From: Streptomyces lycii
GTDB lineage: Bacteria; Actinomycetota; Actinomycetes; Streptomycetales; Streptomycetaceae
Reading direction: 5' to 3'
Length of the DNA stretch: 33,371 nt
Assembly: GCF_009735685.1 (NCBI RefSeq)
Contig: NZ_WHPN01000131.1
Location: forward strand, 1-33,371
Part shown: piece after piece, positions 22,533-29,639 of the stretch
Layout: every line of letters begins with the position of its first letter
How positions within the stretch are numbered: position 1 is the first letter of the stretch
Notes under the pieces: model-generated
Databases searched by the model: none
Told to the model about the DNA's origin: nothing
What the model saw: only the letters and a program-made list of their open reading frames with translations
Position numbers and translations under genes: made by a program

Positions 22533-25500
22533 TCAGCGGATCTGGCGGCGGACCAGCTCGTGGAAGAGCCCGGAGGTGTCGGCCAGCAGCTCGGCGGGCG
22601 GGCCCTGCTGCGCGACGCGGCCCTCGGACATGACGACGACACGGTCGGCGTCCATGACGGTGGACAGCCGGTGGGCGATCACGACCCGGGTGGCGTTGAG
22701 CTTCCGGGTGCTCTCGGTGACGACCCGCTGGGTCTCGTTGTCCAGCGCGCTGGTGGCCTCGTCGAAGAAGAGGATCCGCGGCTTGCGGATCAGCGCCTGC
22801 GCGATCATGAGCCGCTGCCGCTGGCCGCCGGAGACGGTGCCGCCGCCGTCGGAGAGGACGGTGTGCATGCCCATCGGCATCCGCTTGATGTCCTCCGCCA
22901 GCCCGGCCATCGCGGCGGCCTCCCACGCCTCTTCGAGGGTGTACATGCCGGTGCCGCAGATGCAGTCGAGGATGGAGCCGGTGAACGGCTGCGCGTTCTG
23001 CAGGACGACGCCGCACTGCCGCCGTACGGCCGCCTGGTCGAGCGCCGCCAGGTCCTGCCCGTCGTAGCGGACGTCGCCGGAGGTGGGCCGGTCGAAGCCG
23101 ATCAGCAGCCGGAGCAGGGTGGACTTGCCGCAGCCGCTCGCCCCGACGACCGCGACGAACTCGCCCGGCCGGACCTGGAAGGAGACGTTGTCGAGTACCA
23201 GCGGCCCGTCGTCCGAGTAGCGGAACGACAGGTTGTCGGCCTCGATCGCGCCGGTCAGAGCGCCGGGCTGGGTGCTCGTCCCGCGGACCTCCGGTACGGC
23301 TTGCAGCACGGGTTTGACCTGCTCGTACATCGGGAGCACCGCGGCGGCCGAGATGAGCGAGTTGGTGAGCTGGGTGACGGAGGTCAGCATCATCGTCACG
23401 GCCGCGTTGAAGGTCAGGAAGGCACTCGGCGAGAGGCTGCCGCGGGCGGGCCCGGCCAGCAGCATGAACATCAGGAGCATGCACAGCGGCAGATAGACGG
23501 CGTTGCACACCGCGGTGATGTTCCGGATCCGGCCGACCTTCTGCTGGAGTTCGCGGCTGCGGGCGAACTCTCCGGCCCAGGAGGCGTAGGCGAAGCTCTC
23601 GGCGGCCGCGACCCGCAGCTTGGGCAGTCCGCGCAGGGTCTGGAAGGCCCGGTTGTTGAGCTTGTGGTTGAGCTTGACCAGCCGCCGCTGCCAGCGAAGC
23701 TGCCACAGCCCGAGGCCGAGGAAGACCAGGGCGATGACGACGAGCAGCCCCATGGCGACGAGCGCCAGCGGCACGCTGTAGACCAGCAGCAGGACGAGGT
23801 TGACGGCGCCGACGGTGCCCGACTGGACGGCGACCGCGCTGATGCCGGACAGCACCCGGCGGATGGCGCTGATGCCCATGGCCGCGCTGGCGAGTTCGCC
23901 GGTCGATCGTTCGCCGAAGAACTTGGTGGGCAGCCGCAGCAGCCGGTCCCAGACCGCGGGCTGGAGGGTGGCCTCGACCCGTCCCTCCATGCGGAGCAGC
24001 GACAGGTTCTGGAGCAGCATGAACGCCGCGGCGACGACGCTCGTGACGACGACGGCCAGGGCGGTCTGCGTGATCAGCGCCGTCTCCGCGTCGGGCACGA
24101 ACTCGCCGAGCACCTTTCCGGTCGCGACGGGCACCAGCGCGCCGAGGCCGATCGCGACCAGTCCGCCGAGGACCAGGCCGCGGACGTCCGGGGAGGTGCC
24201 GCGGAGGCTGAACCGGAGGAGCCGCCAGGGCGCCATCGGCCGGTCCGGCAGCGGGCGGTAGAACATCACGGCGCGGCCGTCGAAGTCGTCCGCGTTGCCC
24301 GAGGCGATACGGGTCCGCCCGCCGGTGGCCGGGTCGACGGCCTCGTAGCGGCCCCGGCGCCAGAGCAGGGCGACCGGTGTCCCGTCGGTCCGGTGGCCGA
24401 CCAGCGGGCCGGTGTTCTCCCGCCACCAGCGGCCGGTGAGCTTCACCACCCGGGTGCGGAACCGGGAGCTGAGCGCGACCCGTTCGACGGGGCTGAGCCG
24501 GTCGCCGGCGGTGGCGGACGCGGGGTCGCGGAGCGGGATCCCGGCGGCTTCGGCCACGCGCCGGCACACCGCGAGCGTGGCGTCGTCGTTGCCGCCGGAC
24601 GGGCCGGCGCCGGTCACCCGGGTGCGGTCGATGGAGGCGAGCAGCGCCTGGTCGGCCTGGGCGCGGACGGTCTCCCCGGCCTTGACTCCGGCGGCGGTAC
24701 GGTCCTCGTGGGCCTGTTCGAGGCGTTCGATCCAGCGGTCGAGCGTGAACAGCAGCCGGGACTGCTGGTTCACCATGTTCTGCCACAGCGTCGGGTCGAT
24801 CAGCAGGTCCGCGGCGGCCTCCGCGCCGTAGGCGGCGCCGTACTGCACGCTTCCCGGAACGACGGGCATCCACAGGATGTCCTCGTCCCCGGACTCGTGC
24901 TCGGTGCCCGGGCTGCCGTCCATCGGGGCTTCGAAGAGGACCTGGAGCCCCCGGCCGACCCCGCGGGCGAAGGCGTCCTCGAGCGGGCCGAGTCCGGCGC
25001 CGGGGGCCTGCTGGGCGGCGTGGGCCCACTCGCCGTACGGGTCGGCGTAGCCCCCGCCCCAGGTGTCGTCCCAGCCCTGGCCGTAGCCCTGGCCGGGCGT
25101 CCGGTACAGCTCACGGAGCTGGATCCGGCGCAGCACACAGCCCTGCTGGGGCCTGGCCACGAGGGTGTGCTGCGGGCCCTCGACGGGGCCGAGCAGCAGC
25201 GTGCCGCTCTCCAGCCGGCCGAGGAAGTGCCAGTGGCCCTGGCTGGAGGCGTCGACGGCGAAGATGTCGAGGGTCCCCTCGGCCACCAGCCACAGCACGT
25301 GCGGCCCGTCGAGGGAGATGCTGCGCAGCCCGGCGCAGTCGACGGCCTGGCCGAGTCCGCCGAGGGCGACGAGCACGGAATCCGTGGCGGGTCCGGTGGC
25401 GGGTCCGGCGGCGGGCGGGGGCGGGACCGGCCCGGAGGCCCCGGCCGGCCCGGGAGCGGCGGCCGGGGCGGGCTGCACGGTGGCGTACTGGCCGGTGTCG

Positions 25501-25589
25501 TACGGCTCGCCGGGGTACGGGCCCGACGCCGGGTACCCGCCGGCGGGCCAGGCACCGTCGGCGGGCCCGGTCTGGTGCGGGAACGTCAC
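22533..25589 (-). CDS. NHLM-type ABC transporter, ATP-binding/permease protein
   Basis: This 1018-aa protein matches the second ABC subunit of NHLM-type bacteriocin export systems. After a Gly/Pro/Tyr-rich tail (1-65), residues about 70-162 form a beta-rich domain resembling a cyclic-nucleotide-binding fold (HVLWLVAEGTLDIFAV, GTLLLGPV). A long spacer, six membrane helices (about 455-760) and a nucleotide-binding domain follow: Walker A GASGCGKST (about 818), signature VSGGQRQRL (about 920), Walker B ILFFDEATSALD (about 940). Unlike its neighbour it has no C39 peptidase. GTG 25589 lies 1 bp after the upstream stop with AAGGAG 7 nt before it. It probably works with the C39 transporter and HlyD-like protein. 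Confidence 0.9.
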   Translation of the reverse strand: MTFPHQTGPADGAWPAGGYPASGPYPGEPYDTGQYATVQPAPAAAPGPAGASGPVPPPPAAGPATGPATDSVLVALGGLGQAVDCAGLRSISLDGPHVLWLVAEGTLDIFAVDASSQGHWHFLGRLESGTLLLGPVEGPQHTLVARPQQGCVLRRIQLRELYRTPGQGYGQGWDDTWGGGYADPYGEWAHAAQQAPGAGLGPLEDAFARGVGRGLQVLFEAPMDGSPGTEHESGDEDILWMPVVPGSVQYGAAYGAEAAADLLIDPTLWQNMVNQQSRLLFTLDRWIERLEQAHEDRTAAGVKAGETVRAQADQALLASIDRTRVTGAGPSGGNDDATLAVCRRVAEAAGIPLRDPASATAGDRLSPVERVALSSRFRTRVVKLTGRWWRENTGPLVGHRTDGTPVALLWRRGRYEAVDPATGGRTRIASGNADDFDGRAVMFYRPLPDRPMAPWRLLRFSLRGTSPDVRGLVLGGLVAIGLGALVPVATGKVLGEFVPDAETALITQTALAVVVTSVVAAAFMLLQNLSLLRMEGRVEATLQPAVWDRLLRLPTKFFGERSTGELASAAMGISAIRRVLSGISAVAVQSGTVGAVNLVLLLVYSVPLALVAMGLLVVIALVFLGLGLWQLRWQRRLVKLNHKLNNRAFQTLRGLPKLRVAAAESFAYASWAGEFARSRELQQKVGRIRNITAVCNAVYLPLCMLLMFMLLAGPARGSLSPSAFLTFNAAVTMMLTSVTQLTNSLISAAAVLPMYEQVKPVLQAVPEVRGTSTQPGALTGAIEADNLSFRYSDDGPLVLDNVSFQVRPGEFVAVVGASGCGKSTLLRLLIGFDRPTSGDVRYDGQDLAALDQAAVRRQCGVVLQNAQPFTGSILDCICGTGMYTLEEAWEAAAMAGLAEDIKRMPMGMHTVLSDGGGTVSGGQRQRLMIAQALIRKPRILFFDEATSALDNETQRVVTESTRKLNATRVVIAHRLSTVMDADRVVVMSEGRVAQQGPPAELLADTSGLFHELVRRQIR

Positions 25590-25590
25590 G

Positions 25591-27912
25591 TCAGTGCTCC
25601 TTGACCAGCTCGGCGTACGGCCCGCCCGCGGCGACCAGGTCCTCGTGCCGCCCGCGTTCCACGACCTTGCCGTGGTCGAGCACGACGATCTCGTCGCTGT
25701 CGCGGACGGTGCTCAGCCGGTGCGCGATGACGACGCAGGCGCAGCCGCGCCGCCGCAGGTTGTCCATGATCACCTGCTCGGTCTCGGCGTCCAGGGCGCT
25801 GGTCACCTCGTCGAGCACGAGGACGCTGGGCCTGCGCACCAGCGCCCGGGCGATCTCCAGCCGCTGCCGCTGGCCGCCGGAGAAGTTGCGGCCGTCCTGG
25901 TCGACCGCGCTGTGGATGCCGCCGGGGCGCCGGGACACCGCGTCGTAGAGGGCGGCGTCCTTGAGCGCGGTGACGACGTCCTCGTCGGGGATGGACGGGT
26001 CCCACAGCGCGATGTTGTCCCGGACGGTGCCCTCGAACAGGAAGACGTCCTGGTCGACGAAGGAGACGGAGGCGGAGAGCGCGCTGCGCGGGATGTCCTC
26101 CAGCCGCTGCCCGTCGATGCGGATGGTGCCTTCCCACGGGGCGTACAGCCCGGAGATCAGCCGGGAGACGGTGGACTTGCCGCTGCCGGAGCCGCCGACG
26201 AGGGCGATCTGCTGCCCGGGCCCGACGGCCAGGGAGAAGTCGGTGAGCAGCGGCTTGTCGAGCGGGCTGTAGCCGAAGGTGATGCTGTCGAGCGTGACGC
26301 GCCCGGTGAGCCTGCGGTTGCTGGCGGCCGGTTCGCGGCGGGTGTACAGCGGGTCGACGGGGAAGGTCTCGACGTCCTTGAGGCGGGTCACGTCGGCCGC
26401 GAAGTCCTGGATCCGGCCCGCGACGCCGTTGAGCCGGGTGATGGGCGCCGTGAAGCTGGTCATGAGGGCCTGGAAGGCGACGAGCAGGCCGACGGAGACG
26501 GCGCCTTCGACGGCCCGGTGTCCGCCGATGAGCAGGATCATCGCGCTGTTCAGGGCCGCCAGGGTGGGCGCGACGACGGTGAGCGCGGCGCTGGGGACGC
26601 CGAGTTTCTGCTGGCTGTTGAGGGTCGTCGCGTGCTGGCCGGCCCAGCGGCGGAAGTAGCCGTTCTCACCGCCGGTGGCCTTCATCGTCTCGATGAGCTG
26701 GAGCCCGCTGTACGAGGTGTTGGTGAGCTGGGCGCTGTCGGCGCGCAGCTTGTGGGTGCCGGTGGCCCGCAGCTGGATGACGATCCGCATCGCGACCACG
26801 TTGAGCAGCGCGATGCCGACCCCGATGCCGGTCAGCTGGGGGTCGTAGCTCCACAGCAGGGCCGCGTACAGGATCACGACGACGGCGTCCACGCCGGCCG
26901 CGGCGAGGTCCCGGGCGAGGGTCTCGGCGACGGTGTCGTTGGACTGGAGCCGCTGTACGAGGTCGGCCGGGCTGCGCTGGGCGAAGAAGGTGACGGGCAG
27001 CCGGAGCAGGTGTCTGAGGAACCGGGCGCTGCTGAGCGTGGAGGAGATGATGCGGCCGCGCAGCAGGTTCGCCTGCTGCACCCCGGTCAGCACGGCCGTC
27101 AGCAGGACCGTGGCGCCCATCGACGCGAAGAGCACGCCGAGCAGGGAGGTCTGCCCGCCGAGCATGAAGGTGTCGATATAGGTGCGGCTCAGGGCCGGGA
27201 CGGTCGCGCCGACGGCGACCAGCAGGAAGCTGGCTGTGAGCGAGGCCAGCATGGTGCCCGTGGTGCCGCGGAGCCGGGCGGGCATGGCGCCGAGGACACC
27301 CGGTTTGCGGCCGCCGCGGCGGAAGGACTCGCCGGGCTCGAAGGTCAGTACGACGCCGGTGAAGCTGGTGTCGAACTCCTCGACGGGCACATGGCGGCGC
27401 CCGCGTGCCGGGTCGTTGATGTGGACGACGCGGCGGCCGAAGCGGCGGCCGGTGCCCTCGTAGACGACGTAGTGGTTGAACTCCCAGAAGAGCACGGCGG
27501 GGGTGCGGATCTCCGCGAGGGCCGCCGGTTCCATCTGCATGCCCTTGGCGGTGAGGCCGTAGCCGCGGGCCGCCTTGAGCAGGTTGCTGGCGCGGGAGCC
27601 GTCGCGGGACACGCCGCAGGCGATGCGCAGCTCCTCCAGCGGCACGTGCTTGCCGTAGTGCCCGAGGACCATGGCGAGCGCGGCGGCTCCGCACTCCACG
27701 GCCTCCATCTGGAGGACGGTGGGGGTGCGGACCGTCTTCTGTTTGCCGCCGGGCCGCCGCTGCTTCCGCTGCCGGCGGCCGGGCGGGGCCGCGCGGCGGG
27801 AGCCGGAGGAACGGGCCCGGCCGCCGGAGTCGCCGCCGGGGCGGTGCCGGCCCCGGCCGGCGATGGGGGGCGGCGGAGCGGCGGGGGTCGCGGGGTCGTG
27901 CTGCGCGGTCAT
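25591..27912 (-). CDS. Peptidase-containing ABC transporter (C39, NHLM type)
   Basis: This 773-aa protein cuts double-glycine leaders and exports the peptide. A basic, disordered tail (1-58) precedes the C39 peptidase. Gln68 and Cys74 lie in VLQMEAVECGAAALAM, His147 in FNHYVVYEG and Asp167 in INDPARG, so the catalytic set is complete. Six membrane helices (about 210-500) and a nucleotide-binding domain follow: Walker A GGSGSGKST (about 570), signature FSGGQRQRL (about 677), Walker B VLVLDEVTSALD (about 698). The ATG overlaps the HlyD-like stop by 4 nt. The likely substrate is the GG-leader peptide at 28960-29166. Confidence 0.95.
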   Translation of the reverse strand: MTAQHDPATPAAPPPPIAGRGRHRPGGDSGGRARSSGSRRAAPPGRRQRKQRRPGGKQKTVRTPTVLQMEAVECGAAALAMVLGHYGKHVPLEELRIACGVSRDGSRASNLLKAARGYGLTAKGMQMEPAALAEIRTPAVLFWEFNHYVVYEGTGRRFGRRVVHINDPARGRRHVPVEEFDTSFTGVVLTFEPGESFRRGGRKPGVLGAMPARLRGTTGTMLASLTASFLLVAVGATVPALSRTYIDTFMLGGQTSLLGVLFASMGATVLLTAVLTGVQQANLLRGRIISSTLSSARFLRHLLRLPVTFFAQRSPADLVQRLQSNDTVAETLARDLAAAGVDAVVVILYAALLWSYDPQLTGIGVGIALLNVVAMRIVIQLRATGTHKLRADSAQLTNTSYSGLQLIETMKATGGENGYFRRWAGQHATTLNSQQKLGVPSAALTVVAPTLAALNSAMILLIGGHRAVEGAVSVGLLVAFQALMTSFTAPITRLNGVAGRIQDFAADVTRLKDVETFPVDPLYTRREPAASNRRLTGRVTLDSITFGYSPLDKPLLTDFSLAVGPGQQIALVGGSGSGKSTVSRLISGLYAPWEGTIRIDGQRLEDIPRSALSASVSFVDQDVFLFEGTVRDNIALWDPSIPDEDVVTALKDAALYDAVSRRPGGIHSAVDQDGRNFSGGQRQRLEIARALVRRPSVLVLDEVTSALDAETEQVIMDNLRRRGCACVVIAHRLSTVRDSDEIVVLDHGKVVERGRHEDLVAAGGPYAELVKEH

Positions 27913-28718
27913 GGCAGGAGCCAGTCGATCGGGTGCTCTTCGGACTGGTGGATGTCGGCGTCGACGAGGGAGGTCGATTCGAGTTCGAACGGGGGGCCGT
28001 CGTCCTGGGACCAGGCGTAACCGGACTTGGTGTCCTTCGACCGTTTCAATTCGACCAGGACCGCCATCGGTTTTCCGTCCTCGGAGAACTGTTCACCGAG
28101 CTGGGCGTCGCCGAGGAATCCGGTGATCTGCTGCCGGGTCTGCGGGGCGCGGCCGACGGCCTTCACCTTGCCGAGCAGGACACCGAACTGCTGGGAGGGC
28201 GCGGACTGCACCTTCAGATCGACGTCGGCGCCCGGGGATATGGAGGCTCCGCTGCTGCCGGGCACATAGAGCATGGCGATGAGCGGGTCGCCGGGGCTGC
28301 CGACCCGTTCCACGGTCGCCACGTCGGATCCGGTGGTGACGACCGAGCCGATCTTGGCCACCAGTGAGGTCACCCGGCCCGCGGCCACCGCCCGGACGGC
28401 CCTGGTCTGCCCGTCGCCGGTGCGCACGTTCAGCAGCGGCGCGTCCTTCGGGACGGACTCCCCCTCGCGGGCGAGGATCGCGGTCACCTGGCCGGACACC
28501 GGGCTCTGCAGGATGTAACTGCCTTCGGCATGGGTGAGAATGCCGGGCGCGGTCACCTTGGACACCACGGTGCCGGTAACGGCCCAGAAGGTGGCACCGG
28601 CCATCGCGCAAAGCGTCACGGCCAGGACGAGCCAGCCCCGCGGCCGGGCGAAACGCACCGGCAGGTCGAGTTCTTCGGGCGATTGCAGCTTGGAAAGCGC
28701 CTTTTGCCGGAACTGCAC
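27909..28718 (-). CDS. HlyD-like secretion adaptor (NHLM type)
   Basis: This 269-aa membrane-fusion-like protein starts with LSKLQSPEELDLPVRFARP, a typical NHLM secretion-protein N-terminus. One membrane helix (about 29-50, WLVLAVTLCAMAGATFWAV) and an external lipoyl-like barrel follow (GILTHAEGSYILQSPVSGQV and the mirrored AVAAGRVTSLVAKIGSVV). It likely links the two ABC subunits to the cell envelope. The GTG start at 28718 has AAGGAA 8 nt upstream. It is the first exporter gene after the precursor hairpin and is coupled by ATGA to the peptidase transporter. Confidence 0.9.
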   Translation of the reverse strand: MQFRQKALSKLQSPEELDLPVRFARPRGWLVLAVTLCAMAGATFWAVTGTVVSKVTAPGILTHAEGSYILQSPVSGQVTAILAREGESVPKDAPLLNVRTGDGQTRAVRAVAAGRVTSLVAKIGSVVTTGSDVATVERVGSPGDPLIAMLYVPGSSGASISPGADVDLKVQSAPSQQFGVLLGKVKAVGRAPQTRQQITGFLGDAQLGEQFSEDGKPMAVLVELKRSKDTKSGYAWSQDDGPPFELESTSLVDADIHQSEEHPIDWLLP

Positions 28719-28848
28719 GCAACTATTCCTTCAACTGCATTCGTCTCGATCAGGCACACCGCGGTCGGGAACAACAATGCATGACCGTAACACAGGCACC
28801 GGAGGGCACCCCGCGGCGAAGTCGTGATTGCGTACGCCCCACCTCAGC
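28719..28848 (-). promoter_or_regulatory. Leader of exporter operon with possible internal promoter
   Basis: This non-coding stretch has noticeably lower GC than the flanking genes. On the minus strand it contains TGTTACGGT, an extended -10-like element (TACGGT at 28784-28789), without a clear -35. It could start exporter transcription independently of the precursor. Weak evidence. Confidence 0.25.
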
Positions 28849-28882
28849 CGTGAACCCCGGAACCAAAGTTCCGGGGTTCACG
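28849..28882 (-). terminator. Perfect 15-bp hairpin between precursor and exporter genes
   Basis: CGTGAACCCCGGAAC (28849-28863) pairs without mismatch with 28868-28882 around the tetraloop-size CAAA spacer. It lies 78-111 nt after the precursor stop and before the exporter operon. No U-tract follows on either strand, so it may be a leaky terminator or RNA-stabilising stem that keeps precursor mRNA in excess over exporter mRNA. Confidence 0.85.
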
Positions 28883-28959
28883 CTCATCCCTGCCGGGCCG
28901 CAGGAACGCCGGCGGGACGAGAAATGCCTCGGGCGTGAGCCCTACAGCAGCGCTCTGGA

Positions 28960-29166
28960 TCAGAGGCTGGTGACGGCACCGGTGATCGGGGCGGTGCTGA
29001 CGCCCGTGACACCCTCGACCAGGCCGGTGACCTCGGAGACCGGGAGAACGGAGTCGGCGAGACCGACAACGTTGCCGACCTCGACGCCGAGGACGCCACC
29101 GGACACGTTGTCCAGGTCGGCGTCGGCGATCTCAGCGGTCTCAACCTGGGGCGTGAAGTCCGTCAT
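28960..29166 (-). CDS. Double-glycine-leader precursor peptide
   Basis: This 68-aa peptide is the likely substrate of the C39 transporter. Residues 1-24 are a leader ending EIADADLDNVSGG, a classic double-glycine site with acidic and hydrophobic leader positions. The 44-residue core begins VLGVEVGNVVGLADSVLP and ends ITGAVTSL. It is rich in Val, Gly, Thr, Ser and Leu, and has no Cys, Trp, Tyr, Phe, His, Lys or Arg. It therefore cannot form lanthionines or disulfides. Codon use is normal for the genome, which supports coding. ATG 29166 has AAGGGAAG 8 nt upstream. Weak internal repeats (VTGLVEGVTG, ITGAVTSL) suggest a beta-rich or membrane-active peptide. Product class is not established. Confidence 0.88.
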   Translation of the reverse strand: MTDFTPQVETAEIADADLDNVSGGVLGVEVGNVVGLADSVLPVSEVTGLVEGVTGVSTAPITGAVTSL

Positions 29167-29497
29167 GACTGGGCTTCCCTTCGTTGCAGGGGGGATATAT
29201 CACTTGCATCGACCAAGTCGGCGGGGAACCGACCCGGCCTGTTCGACGGTCGTTTGATGCCCCGTCAAGGAGCACCGGTTCTTACAACTCCCGCGTCTGG
29301 CCAGATGAAATCACGCCTGCCGGTCACCGGGCCACTCATGCGCAGACGAAGCCCAGCTCGACGGGCTTTCGGCAGCCGAATCGGGAGCCGGATGGTGACG
29401 ACTCCTTCACAAGATCCACGAAGTGGTCTCGCGATCTACATCACTCAACGACTCTTCGCCGATCGGACATACGGCCATTTAAGACTTGACTGTCGCC

Positions 29498-29511
29498 CGG
29501 GAGATCTCCCG
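29498..29511. promoter_or_regulatory. Perfect 14-bp palindrome
   Basis: CGGGAGATCTCCCG is fully self-complementary without a loop, so it fits a dimeric-regulator site better than a terminator. It lies in the intergenic region upstream of the precursor, 332 bp from its start. Which regulator binds is unknown. Confidence 0.4.
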
Positions 29512-29551
29512 CGCATATCGCGCCTGTGACGCTTCTGTGTATGCGATGTGC

Positions 29552-29573
29552 GGATTCCCTGAATTCAGGATTC
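29552..29573. promoter_or_regulatory. Palindrome flanked by direct repeats
   Basis: The 12-bp palindrome CCTGAATTCAGG (29558-29569) is bracketed by GGATTC direct repeats at 29552-29557 and 29568-29573. It lies about 70 bp beyond the subtilase stop. It may be a binding site; as a terminator it would be weak. Confidence 0.35.
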
Positions 29574-29639
29574 GCGATCAACCCGGGCGGCGGGCGGCGC
29601 CGAATTTCACTTTCCGTGCACCACCGGAAGCGCAGCGTA

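Larger units (their letters stand above)
29167..29639. other. Long lower-GC regulatory region upstream of precursor
   Basis: These 473 bp hold no convincing gene; short open frames here lack codon bias and Shine-Dalgarno sites. On the minus strand TATATC or ATATAT (29194-29200) could be the precursor -10, giving a 5' leader of about 20 nt; no good -35 is visible. Two perfect palindromes lie at 29498-29511 and 29558-29569. Its left part should carry the precursor promoter and perhaps SARP sites. Its right part follows the subtilase stop. Confidence 0.5.

Noticed and set aside
28960..29166. Precursor as a lanthipeptide or thiopeptide
   Set aside because: The core has no cysteine, and no LanB, LanM or YcaO gene is in the window.
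29184..29529. Short rightward ORFs upstream of the precursor
   Set aside because: No codon-position bias, no ribosome-binding site and no recognisable product.
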